NCBI GenBank assembly: GCA_964425595.1
Contig: CAYRMW010000030.1
Coordinates: forward strand, 1 to 30,241
Direction: 5' to 3'
Length of the DNA stretch: 30,241 nt
From: Caccovicinus sp964425595
GTDB lineage: Bacteria > Bacillota > Clostridia > Lachnospirales > Lachnospiraceae
Both the position numbers and the translations under genes were made by a program. The notes under the pieces are model-generated. The model was not told the origin of the DNA, did not search any database, and was given only the letters and a program-made list of their open reading frames with translations. Shown here piece after piece: positions 1 to 7,072 of the stretch; the stretch's first letter is position 1; the number at the start of each line of letters is the position of its first letter.

Positions 1-429
1 TCCATTCTTGATTGTCAAACGTCAATTTGGTTACGCAAAGGTCGTATACCGTGGATATCCTTTATCTCAACTTTGTTCGTATCGGGATTTTATAAAATAT
101 GGGAGTTGTTCCCGCCAATGCTTCCTGATCTCTCAGCCTATCCATTGGCAGCAGCTATATTAGGCGGAGCTTTTGTTGGCGTTGGAGTTGGTATAATTAT
201 CCGTCAGGGAGGCTCAAGCGGTGAAGACGATGCACTGGCCTTATCAATTTCACATATATCCCACTGGCGTCTGTCTCACGCATACCTGTTTACAGACATT
301 GTGGTGCTGCTTCTGTCATTGACCTATATTCCCACACTACGCATTGTATTCTCGTTGATTACCGTTACAATTTCATCCAATCTTTATAAGTTATTAATGT
401 TCGGCGGTTTTCGAGGGACAATTCGCTGA
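1..429 (+). CDS. YitT/YczE-like membrane protein, C-terminal part (runs off left edge)
   Basis: The frame is open from base 1 to the TGA at 427-429, so the start lies outside the window; an internal TTG at 73 is not a convincing start. The visible ~142 residues are hydrophobic, with several probable membrane segments. A glycine-rich segment, GVGVGIIIRQGGSSGEDDAL, resembles the characteristic loop of YitT/YczE integral membrane proteins, where a glycine-rich helix leads to an R-x-G-G-S-(T/S)-G motif. The C-terminal DUF2179 domain of long YitT proteins is absent, so this looks like the short type. Its transport substrate is unknown. The last 46 bases overlap the 3' end of the convergent ferredoxin-nitroreductase gene. 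The DNA here looks more AT-rich than the rest of the window. The family call is from motif recognition only. Confidence 0.6.
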   Translation, partial: SILDCQTSIWLRKGRIPWISFISTLFVSGFYKIWELFPPMLPDLSAYPLAAAILGGAFVGVGVGIIIRQGGSSGEDDALALSISHISHWRLSHAYLFTDIVVLLLSLTYIPTLRIVFSLITVTISSNLYKLLMFGGFRGTIR

Positions 430-1151
430 TATTTTATATCTGTGTACCCGATGACCAGGCAGGACACAACCTCATGTCCTTTGGGAAGCTGCAGCATTTT
501 CCTGAGTTTTTTGCTCAGTTTTGTACAGACAACAAAGAACCCGCTGTAAAGCACGCCAAGCCCCAAACAGTTCGCCATCAGTTCCATATAGGCGCTCGCC
601 AGTCCCGCATTGATACTGCTTTCGCTCGACACAACGATCACAACCGGTGCATCTTTAAAAAAGAAATCGTCCGGGATTTCGGCTTTTCTCAGGAACTTTA
701 CAAAGGGAGAACCAATTTTCTTAACCTTGCGGAATAATTTTACACATATCTGTTCTGCTTCATCCTGTCTGTTCCCGAGCATCGTAAATAAGACGTTCTG
801 TGCGTTTGCGCCTGTGGGGCAGTACCGTCCTGCTTCGAGTATTTTTTGCAGCTTTTCCTCTTCTACAGGCTGCGCTTTAAACCGTCGGATAGACCTCCGG
901 CTCTTAATGGCATCCAAGAACGTCTCACTGTCAATTTCGGTCATGGGAACAACGGGCTTTTCTACGCAGTCATATCCTGGCATTTGGATTGCACCCGCCG
1001 GACAAATAGCAAAGCAGTGACCACACTCCATGCATTCTATACTATCCATATGGGCCTTGTTATCCTCCAACTGAAGATACGCATTCGGACAGTCTGATAC
1101 GCATCGTCCGCATCCAATGCACTTATTTTCATCAATGATTATCGAGTTCAT
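384..1151 (-). CDS. Ferredoxin-nitroreductase fusion protein
   Basis: A 255-residue cytoplasmic flavoprotein. Residues 1-60 carry two 4Fe-4S ferredoxin motifs: C11, C14, C17, C21 and C40, C43, C46, C50, each followed by proline as is typical. The remainder is a nitroreductase-like FMN domain beginning at about residue 80 with the signature KSRRSIRRF and ending with a typical V-P-R-K tail. Proteins of this build occur widely in anaerobes and are expected to pass electrons from reduced ferredoxin to an FMN-bound substrate; the physiological substrate is generally not known. The start ATG at 1151 follows a purine-rich GGAG-type site. It lies 117 bases downstream of nahK on the same strand, with no clear terminator between them. 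Its 3' end overlaps the convergent YitT-like gene by 46 bases. Confidence 0.88.
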   Translation of the reverse strand: MNSIIIDENKCIGCGRCVSDCPNAYLQLEDNKAHMDSIECMECGHCFAICPAGAIQMPGYDCVEKPVVPMTEIDSETFLDAIKSRRSIRRFKAQPVEEEKLQKILEAGRYCPTGANAQNVLFTMLGNRQDEAEQICVKLFRKVKKIGSPFVKFLRKAEIPDDFFFKDAPVVIVVSSESSINAGLASAYMELMANCLGLGVLYSGFFVVCTKLSKKLRKMLQLPKGHEVVSCLVIGYTDIKYQRIVPRKPPNINNL

Positions 1152-1268
1152 GCCTTCTCTCCGCTCCTCTCTGCAAGCACCTTCTTTGCAAATTGAGCCG
1201 CATTCCTGCAGTCATTTTCGTTCGGTTTTCCTTTTTATTTCTCATCATAGCAGAAACGCAGGAAATCA

Positions 1269-2405
1269 TCAGATGATTGCTGTGGATGGAACCAGCTTAT
1301 TCCGCTGTACGATCTCCTCCATCGTGTCCCATTTGGCCTCCATATCTTCCACCAGCTTAAACTGCGTCCTCGCCCTGTCCAGGTTATGCCCTTCTCTGTG
1401 GATCTTGAAATAATGATCGCCCTGAAGATGATCGGTCAGAAAGCGCATCCCGCACTCATAGGTCATGACCTTCGCGCCCATGGGGAGCAGTTGAACTTCC
1501 AGGCTTGTGAGGCTGCCCGCGCAGCCGCGAAGAAAGCCTTTCACGTACGTCTCGAACAGTTCCATACTGCAGGATATCTTGCTTAAGTCGCGCTCATCTT
1601 CCGCTGCCGTGCTTGCGCCGAACCGGATGGAGTCGCCGAAATCATTCATTGCAAGGCCCGGCATTACGGTATCCAGATCGATCACGCAGATTCCTTTTCG
1701 GGTTGTATTGTCGATCATGATGTTGTTGAGTTTGGTATCGTTGTGCGTCACGCGAAGGGGCACCTGCCCGGTCTTTTGCAGTTTTCCGAATATCCCGGCG
1801 ATCTCCGCCCGGGAAAGGACAAATTCGATTTCTTTTCTTACCGAGGCCGCTCTGCCGCAGACATCCTCTTCCACTGCCTGTTTAAAGACCTCCAGCCTGG
1901 CCTGTGTGTCGTGAAAACCCTTAATGGTCTCATGGAGCGTATGCGCGGGATAATCCGCGAGCAGTCTCTGGAAACGGCCGAAGGCCAGCGCGCTTTCGTA
2001 AAAATCTTCGGGATTCTGTACACAGTCATAGCAGCCCGCGCCGGTGATGAATTTGTAGGCTCTCCAGTAATCTCCCCTGGTATCAAGATAACAGGATTTC
2101 CCGTCTTTTGACAGGATCACATTCAGCGTCTCCCGCTCCGGATCGCCTCCGTTTTGTATGATCTTTTTGCGCAGGTGCGCGGTCACACCGACGATATTCT
2201 CCATCAGTTCCTCCGGCCGGGTAAAGATCTCCCGGTTCATCCTCTGGAGGATCGTACTTTTCTTTCCGCCATCGCCGTCTGCGAAGGTAAGCAGAAATGT
2301 GTCATTGATATGTCCGTTCCCAAACGGCCTATACGCCTCAGGTTCCCCGGTAAAGGCAAAATTTGCAATGGCCTCTCTGATCTGCGCTTCTGATACTCGT
2401 TCCAT
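1269..2405 (-). CDS. nahK: N-acetylhexosamine 1-kinase (NahK-like)
   Basis: A 378-residue cytoplasmic kinase of the aminoglycoside-phosphotransferase fold. The closest match I recognise is bifidobacterial NahK (LnpB), which phosphorylates GlcNAc and GalNAc at C1 with ATP. Shared landmarks are the N-terminal GxGHINDTF nucleotide-loop region (about residues 29-37), the catalytic HNDTKLNN segment (221-228, with D223), the metal-binding IDLDT (242-246) and the following DFGDSIRFGAST. Length agrees with the family (about 360). The ATG at 2405 has an AAAGGA site upstream. It is divergent from an araC-type regulator and lies near a GH123-like glycosidase and a sugar importer, which fits phosphorylation of a hexosamine released inside the cell. 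No lacto-N-biose phosphorylase gene is visible, so the source of the sugar probably differs from the bifidobacterial pathway. Confidence 0.85.
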   Translation of the reverse strand: MERVSEAQIREAIANFAFTGEPEAYRPFGNGHINDTFLLTFADGDGGKKSTILQRMNREIFTRPEELMENIVGVTAHLRKKIIQNGGDPERETLNVILSKDGKSCYLDTRGDYWRAYKFITGAGCYDCVQNPEDFYESALAFGRFQRLLADYPAHTLHETIKGFHDTQARLEVFKQAVEEDVCGRAASVRKEIEFVLSRAEIAGIFGKLQKTGQVPLRVTHNDTKLNNIMIDNTTRKGICVIDLDTVMPGLAMNDFGDSIRFGASTAAEDERDLSKISCSMELFETYVKGFLRGCAGSLTSLEVQLLPMGAKVMTYECGMRFLTDHLQGDHYFKIHREGHNLDRARTQFKLVEDMEAKWDTMEEIVQRNKLVPSTAII

Positions 2406-2424
2406 CTTTACTCATCCTTTCCAC

Positions 2425-2453
2425 TTGATTTTCACGAATTTTCTGGTTATAAT
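2425..2453 (+). promoter_or_regulatory. Sigma-A promoter of the araC-type regulator
   Basis: A -35 box TTGATT (2425-2430), a 17-base spacer and a perfect TATAAT (2448-2453) lie about 90 bases before the regulator's ATG. On the opposite strand a weaker candidate for nahK overlaps it: -10 TATAAC (2446-2451) and -35 TGGAAA (2469-2474), spacer 17. The plus-strand promoter is well supported by sequence; the minus-strand one is tentative. Confidence 0.65.
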
Positions 2454-2463
2454 TACGCATGAT

Positions 2464-2484
2464 GAATATTTCCAGCGGATATTC
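2464..2484. promoter_or_regulatory. Inverted repeat in nahK/araC divergent region (candidate operator)
   Basis: GAATAT (2464-2469) and its exact inverse ATATTC (2479-2484) are separated by 9 bases. The element sits just after the expected start site of the plus-strand regulator promoter and covers the tentative nahK -35 box, a position suited to control of both directions. Operator function is inference. Confidence 0.35.
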
Positions 2485-2541
2485 CCATTCCGACAGATCG
2501 ATCTTTGCACCTATCCTCAGCAGCATTACCACAGGAAGGAG

Positions 2542-3501
2542 ATGATTCCTCTGGACTATAAAAACATTACATTGAAGGAAGAACTCCGCATCCGGGATAT
2601 CTATTCCATCCACTATTTCGAATACATGAAAGATTTTGTGTTCGAAGGGGAACAGCATGACTTTTGGGAGTTTCTTTGTGTTGACAGCGGCACCATCATC
2701 GTGACCGCGGGAGACAGGGAGTTGACGCTGACCACGAACCAGATGATCTTCCATAAGCCGAATGAGTTTCACGCGCTCCGGGCGGACGACGTCACCTCCC
2801 CCAACCTGATCGTGGTTTCTTTTTCCTGCCATTCTCCCTGCATGAAATTTTTCGAAAATCGTCTGATCACGGTCAACCGGACGGAACGCTTCTATCTGGG
2901 ACAGCTCCTTTCGGAAGCCCGGCGCGCGTTCCGTACCCCGTTAGGCAATCCGTATACCAGCTGCCTTGAGCGTGTCCCCCGCGCGGAATTCGGCGGCGAA
3001 CAGATCATCTTTCTTTCGCTGGAGATGCTCCTGATCAGCCTGTTGCGCCGTTACCGCACGCCGCAGTTTGCCCCGGTCGCGCCGGAGATCTCGCACCCTA
3101 TGCTGCATCGGGACAGCGACGCGCTCCTGAACCAGATCATCCAGTATCTTTGCTGCCATATCAACGAACATATGACCGTGGCGCAGATCTGCAAGGATAA
3201 TTCGGTCGGCCGTTCACAGCTGCAGAAACTGTTCCACGATAAGCTGCACTGCGGGGTCATCAACTATTTCAGCCGGCTCAAGATCGAGTACGCCCAGCAG
3301 CTGATCCGGGAAAACCGGTACAACTATGCACAGATCGCCGATCTTCTTGGCTATTCTTCTTACCAGTATTTTTCCCTGCAGTTTAAAAATTTCACGCGGA
3401 TGACCCCTTCGGAATACAGTTCTTCCGTGAAGCGGTTTTCGCAGACCGGCTCTTCCCTGACCGCCCCGGACGCTTCCAGCAGAAAACAGCAGACAACCTG
3501 A
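2542..3501 (+). CDS. AraC-family transcriptional regulator
   Basis: A 319-residue regulator. The N-terminal ~150 residues form a cupin-type sensing domain (for example the HxxxEFHAL-like metal/sugar pocket strand around HKPNEFHAL), and the last ~110 residues are a double helix-turn-helix AraC domain: MTVAQICKDNSVGRSQLQKLF followed by YNYAQIADLLGYSSYQYFSLQFK and MTPSEY. The frame is open further upstream into nahK, but that would overlap the kinase antisense; the ATG at 2542 directly follows AGGAAGGAG and follows a good promoter. The very short spacing to the ribosome site is slightly unusual. It is divergent from nahK and convergent with the sugar ABC/GH123 operon, so it most likely controls this sugar locus in response to the imported sugar or its derivative. 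Confidence 0.9.
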   Translation: MIPLDYKNITLKEELRIRDIYSIHYFEYMKDFVFEGEQHDFWEFLCVDSGTIIVTAGDRELTLTTNQMIFHKPNEFHALRADDVTSPNLIVVSFSCHSPCMKFFENRLITVNRTERFYLGQLLSEARRAFRTPLGNPYTSCLERVPRAEFGGEQIIFLSLEMLLISLLRRYRTPQFAPVAPEISHPMLHRDSDALLNQIIQYLCCHINEHMTVAQICKDNSVGRSQLQKLFHDKLHCGVINYFSRLKIEYAQQLIRENRYNYAQIADLLGYSSYQYFSLQFKNFTRMTPSEYSSSVKRFSQTGSSLTAPDASSRKQQTT

Positions 3502-3520
3502 TGACTGTCCGCTGTTTTTT
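3484..3520. terminator. Bidirectional terminator between araC-type gene and GH123 operon
   Basis: The stem AAACAGC/GCTGTTT plus GACA/TGTC (one mismatch, 10-base loop) is followed by TTTTTT on the plus strand, and by T-rich sequence on the minus strand as well. The TGA of the regulator (3499-3501) lies in the loop. It serves two convergent genes. Confidence 0.8.
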
Positions 3521-3547
3521 GTTGCCCGAAACGCGACGCAGCGGTCC

Positions 3548-5200
3548 CTATCCCCTGCTGTAGCGCCGGATCGCCTGATGGATCCTTTTTCTCATCTGCA
3601 TGATATAGGCGCAGCTCCTCGGATATGTTTTTAATCCCAGCGTCTCCTCTCCTTCCGGCTCCAGGCAGGACATCACGACCTCTCTCCCGGCCAGGCTTTC
3701 CAGATATGTCATGGCGCACAGATCGCTCATCGCCTCATCCATCAACATCATCCGCATGGATTCCTCGGGTACGCCATCCTTCCCGGGATATACCAGGAAC
3801 GGATCTCCAGATGGGAAAGCGCCCGCCGCATCCGTACAGCGATAAGGATCAATGGGAAAAAGGGAATGCTCCGACAGGTAGAAATTATACCCCCAGTGCA
3901 GGAAGCCGTCCAGCTGGTATTTATACATCTGAGCGCCAAGGATCCTGGTGCGGTAACCGGGCTGCGCGATAAAACGGTTCGTCACATCCAGATACTGCGC
4001 GGTACAGTAATAGCCCCACAGCTTCTCCGGGCGTTTCTCCAGAAACGGCTGCAGGTGATCGATCGCGCACACCGGACGGGAGACAAGGCCTTTTTCCACA
4101 AAGCGATAGCTGGAAAGGGCGTCGATCACCGGATAGCCCTCCAGGTCTCTTTCCAGGATCTCTTTGGCCGCCTTGTAGGACGCAAACTGTTCCTCCGTCG
4201 GTTCATCCGACACATGGAAATACGTCCTGTCTTCGATCCCGAGCTTTCGCAGTTCCTGTGTCAGCGAGGACAGGAACTGGTGCAGGAATTCGCGGTATTC
4301 CGGCCCGGCGGCATCGGTATCCCAGCCGAACAGCTGCACTGTCTCGCCGTCCTTCTCCCCCATGATCTTGGGCGCCATCGCTGCCCCCCACTGGCTGAAC
4401 AGGTGCGAAATCTCAAAGTAGCGGACCCCGCAGCGAAGACACATCTCTACCCAGCGTTCAAAATTCCGGTAGCCGAATACATACCTGTCCCCGTCTGCTT
4501 TGACATCAACCAGCTGCACAGTCAGCCGTTCGCCTCCCACCGCCGTATCCAACGGCGGGGTAAAGACAGGCGTCAGCAGCATGTTGCATTTCCTTTTCAC
4601 GGCCAGCCGCACGAAATTTTCCACGATCCGCCAGTATTCCTCACTGAACACGTCCACATGATAGTAACCGGCCAGACAGTCGGTATGGAACCACTCCGTA
4701 TGCGGGACCGGCAGCTCCGGCAGCCTGGCGTCCAGCACCTCCCATGCGACCATGGCCGTGCCCAGCAGCTCATCTTCCCGGACCATATCGATCCGCACGG
4801 GATAGATGCCGGCGTCCATCCCCTCACTGCATTCCAGATCGACCCACAGGCTGCTCCAGTGCCCCGGTACGAGATCTACGCCCCAGGACGGGATCGCGGT
4901 CAGCAGATCCGGATACAAGCCCGGCTGATCGGACAGATAATCCCCGTCCTTCTGCCGGTGCGTGGGATACTCACAGCACACCAGCTTCACGCTGCGCACG
5001 GACACATGCTCCCCCGCAGCGGAAGTGACCTTTACCGAGGCGCGGGATTTGCGGAAACCATCCCAGAAAAACGCGATCTGAAACGACACCGTCTCTCCCT
5101 TAAGCCCCGTCAGCATGTCCTCCATCCCTTCGCCGGCCGGTTCGGTAAAGGGCAATACCTTCTCCATCGAAGTAACTTTTTTCAATATTAAGCGATCCAT
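3548..5200 (-). CDS. GH123-like glycosidase (DUF4091), probable beta-N-acetylgalactosaminidase, cytoplasmic
   Basis: A 550-residue protein resembling the DUF4091/GH123 family. The N-terminal ~150 residues are a beta-rich domain (ETVSFQIAF...), followed by a TIM-barrel-like catalytic region. GH123 enzymes use substrate-assisted hydrolysis with an adjacent Asp-Glu pair; the segment YFHVSDEPTEEQ places D332 and E333 in exactly this arrangement. W295-like and WGYY (about 395-398) and HWGYNF (about 435-440) aromatic segments fit a sugar-binding cleft. There is no signal peptide, so it should act inside the cell on an imported oligosaccharide. Start: ATG 5200 after AGAGGGGGAAGAG. It is the last gene of an operon with two sugar ABC permeases and a binding protein. 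Activity on beta-GalNAc is inferred from the family; some DUF4091 proteins are uncharacterised. Confidence 0.75.
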   Translation of the reverse strand: MDRLILKKVTSMEKVLPFTEPAGEGMEDMLTGLKGETVSFQIAFFWDGFRKSRASVKVTSAAGEHVSVRSVKLVCCEYPTHRQKDGDYLSDQPGLYPDLLTAIPSWGVDLVPGHWSSLWVDLECSEGMDAGIYPVRIDMVREDELLGTAMVAWEVLDARLPELPVPHTEWFHTDCLAGYYHVDVFSEEYWRIVENFVRLAVKRKCNMLLTPVFTPPLDTAVGGERLTVQLVDVKADGDRYVFGYRNFERWVEMCLRCGVRYFEISHLFSQWGAAMAPKIMGEKDGETVQLFGWDTDAAGPEYREFLHQFLSSLTQELRKLGIEDRTYFHVSDEPTEEQFASYKAAKEILERDLEGYPVIDALSSYRFVEKGLVSRPVCAIDHLQPFLEKRPEKLWGYYCTAQYLDVTNRFIAQPGYRTRILGAQMYKYQLDGFLHWGYNFYLSEHSLFPIDPYRCTDAAGAFPSGDPFLVYPGKDGVPEESMRMMLMDEAMSDLCAMTYLESLAGREVVMSCLEPEGEETLGLKTYPRSCAYIMQMRKRIHQAIRRYSRG

Positions 5201-5255
5201 CTGCTCTTCCCCCTCTTTGATTCAATGTTTTTTGCCGTCCAAAGCGGACGCGTGA

Positions 5256-6089
5256 TTACCCTTTTACGCCGCCCAGCGCGATCCCTTCCACAAACTGTTT
5301 CTGTAAGAAGATATACAGAACAAAAGGAAAGACAAACGATACCGTAGCCCCGGCTAACACCAGACCATAGTTGGTGGCGTACTGCGTTTTTAACAGAGAC
5401 AAAGAAACGGTCAGCGTGTACATGCGGGAAGTGGATGTGGATACTAACGGCCATAAAAAGTCATTCCATGAGGTCACGAAAGTAAATACGATCAGCGAGA
5501 TCAGCACCGGCTTGATCAACGGGACCACGATCTGCGCGAAGATCCGGTAGTCCGGACAGCCATCCACCCTGGCGGCTTCCAACAGCTCATCCGGAACGGA
5601 ATGCATAAAGGAAGTTACCAGGAAGACGCCGAAAGCGTTCAGGATGGGCACGATCAGCGCGAAATAGGTATTCAGCAAATTGGCTTTGTTCATGATGATG
5701 AACACCGGGATCATCGTGACCTGACCTGGGATCATCAGTGTCATCAGATAGATCTGATAGAGCAGCTTCTGACCGGGAAAGCGTTTCTTCGCGAAGCCGT
5801 AAGCAGCCATCGAGGAAATGATGCAGTTAAACAGGCAGGAACACACAGTCACCACGATACTGTTCCACAAAGCCCGCAGGAAGCCGTTTTTCCCCAGCAC
5901 GTACTGGAAATTTGACAGGTCGGTAAAGTCCACATCCTCCCAGTGGAGCATGAGCGTAGTCGACTGCGTAAAGGACATGATCAGCATGTAAATAAACGGG
6001 GCAACGCAGATCGCCGCGAAAACGATCAGGATCAGCAGCATGACGACCGACAGGAGCGTCCAGTTTTTCTTTTTCTTCATCGTTTCCAT
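5256..6089 (-). CDS. Carbohydrate ABC transporter permease, MalG type
   Basis: A 277-residue inner-membrane permease with about six membrane segments, beginning after a Lys-rich cytoplasmic start (METMKKKKNW). The EAA loop that contacts the ATPase is clear: EAARVDGCPDYRIFAQIVVP in the C-terminal half, followed by the KPVLISL helix and a WNDFLWP segment typical of MalG/AraQ/LacG-type permeases (CUT1 family). It follows the MalF-type gene by two bases, so the two are translationally linked, and precedes the GH123-like gene by 55 bases. Together with its partner it should form the heterodimeric channel for an oligosaccharide. No ATP-binding subunit is encoded nearby. Confidence 0.93.
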   Translation of the reverse strand: METMKKKKNWTLLSVVMLLILIVFAAICVAPFIYMLIMSFTQSTTLMLHWEDVDFTDLSNFQYVLGKNGFLRALWNSIVVTVCSCLFNCIISSMAAYGFAKKRFPGQKLLYQIYLMTLMIPGQVTMIPVFIIMNKANLLNTYFALIVPILNAFGVFLVTSFMHSVPDELLEAARVDGCPDYRIFAQIVVPLIKPVLISLIVFTFVTSWNDFLWPLVSTSTSRMYTLTVSLSLLKTQYATNYGLVLAGATVSFVFPFVLYIFLQKQFVEGIALGGVKG

Positions 6090-6091
6090 CT

Positions 6092-6976
6092 TTACTTCGC
6101 CTCCTTCTTCTCCTGGAAAAACCGGTTTTCCACACCGTTAATAATACAGATCACCACAAGAAGGAACATCGCCATCGCGCAGGCATAACCCATACGGTAC
6201 TGACGGAAGGCCGCATTGTAGATTCCCATGACCAGAGTGACGCTGGAATAGCCGGGGCCGCCGCCGGTCATCAGATAGGACAGGTCGAATACCTGGAATG
6301 ACCAGATAATGCCCAGCGTAACCACCAGATAGGTGATCGGCTTGAGCATAGGGAGCGTGATCTTCGTGAAGCGCTGGATCGTGGTCGCGCCGTCCACGCG
6401 CGCGGCCTCATACAGATCCTTGGAGATCCCCATGATGCCGGCGTAATAGATCACCAGGAAATAGCCCACATTTTTCCATACTGCGACAATACAGATGCTC
6501 AGCAGGGAGGTGGATGTGCTTCCCAGCCAGTTTACCGGTCCGATGCCGAAGATCCCCAGGATATTGTTCAGAATGCCGCCGTCTGTGCTCAGGATGATCC
6601 GCCAGATGGTTCCTGCCGTTACCGCAGAGGCGATCACCGGGATAAACATAACGCACCGCAGGAACTGACCGGCGTTGCTCTTACTGAGTTTTTCGGCAAT
6701 AAACGCCGCGAACACCAGCGAAAGGATCGTCTGGAACGGCACCGTCATCAGCACATACAGCAGCGTGTTTTTGGCCGCTGAGGATACGTAGCTGTCTTTG
6801 AACATCTGGATATAGTTGCTCAGGCCAACAAACTCCGGCGGATTCATAATATTATATTCCGTAAAGCTGAAATAGGCCGACATAAAGATTGGCACGATAC
6901 AGAAGATCATGATCAGGATAAAGCTGGGGAGAACATAGACGATGCCCTGTAAAGCTTCCTTGTTTTTTCTTGACAT
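6092..6976 (-). CDS. Carbohydrate ABC transporter permease, MalF type
   Basis: A 294-residue permease with about six membrane segments. It has the UgpA/LacF-like N-terminus (ALQGIVYVLPSFILIMIFCIVPI), the EAA loop EAARVDGATTIQRFTKITLP, and a MTGGGP segment near the C-terminus that is highly typical of CUT1 MalF-like subunits. The start ATG at 6976 has a GGAAAAGGG-like site upstream. It is separated from the upstream binding-protein gene by 96 bases that contain a strong hairpin, and its stop is two bases before the MalG-type gene. Substrate specificity cannot be read from the permease; context suggests a hexosamine-containing oligosaccharide. Confidence 0.93.
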   Translation of the reverse strand: MSRKNKEALQGIVYVLPSFILIMIFCIVPIFMSAYFSFTEYNIMNPPEFVGLSNYIQMFKDSYVSSAAKNTLLYVLMTVPFQTILSLVFAAFIAEKLSKSNAGQFLRCVMFIPVIASAVTAGTIWRIILSTDGGILNNILGIFGIGPVNWLGSTSTSLLSICIVAVWKNVGYFLVIYYAGIMGISKDLYEAARVDGATTIQRFTKITLPMLKPITYLVVTLGIIWSFQVFDLSYLMTGGGPGYSSVTLVMGIYNAAFRQYRMGYACAMAMFLLVVICIINGVENRFFQEKKEAK

Positions 6977-7021
6977 ACCCTTTTCCTCTTTTCTTCGTTG
7001 TTCAGATCGTCATCTTACAGA

Positions 7022-7054
7022 AAGCGGGAGAATCCTGATGAAATTCTCCCGCTT
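7022..7054 (-). terminator. Intercistronic hairpin after the sugar-binding protein gene
   Basis: A perfect 12-bp stem (7022-7033 with 7043-7054) and 9-base loop lie just after the stop of the binding-protein gene and before the permeases. On the minus strand it is followed only by a weak T-rich run, so it is more likely a partial terminator or a 3' stabiliser of the binding-protein message than a full stop. Confidence 0.65.
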
Positions 7055-7072
7055 CGCATTCGCCACTTCTGA

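Noticed and set aside
1152..1268. Possible promoter for the ferredoxin-nitroreductase gene (TATGAT near 1255)
   Set aside because: No -35 box at proper distance; read-through from nahK is as likely.
2158..2541. Upstream extension of the AraC-type gene to 2158
   Set aside because: It would overlap nahK antisense by 248 bases; promoter and ribosome site support the ATG at 2542.
3866..5191. Long open frame on the plus strand opposite the GH123-like gene (441 codons)
   Set aside because: Antisense of a well-supported gene; His/Pro/Arg-rich low-complexity translation with no family motif.
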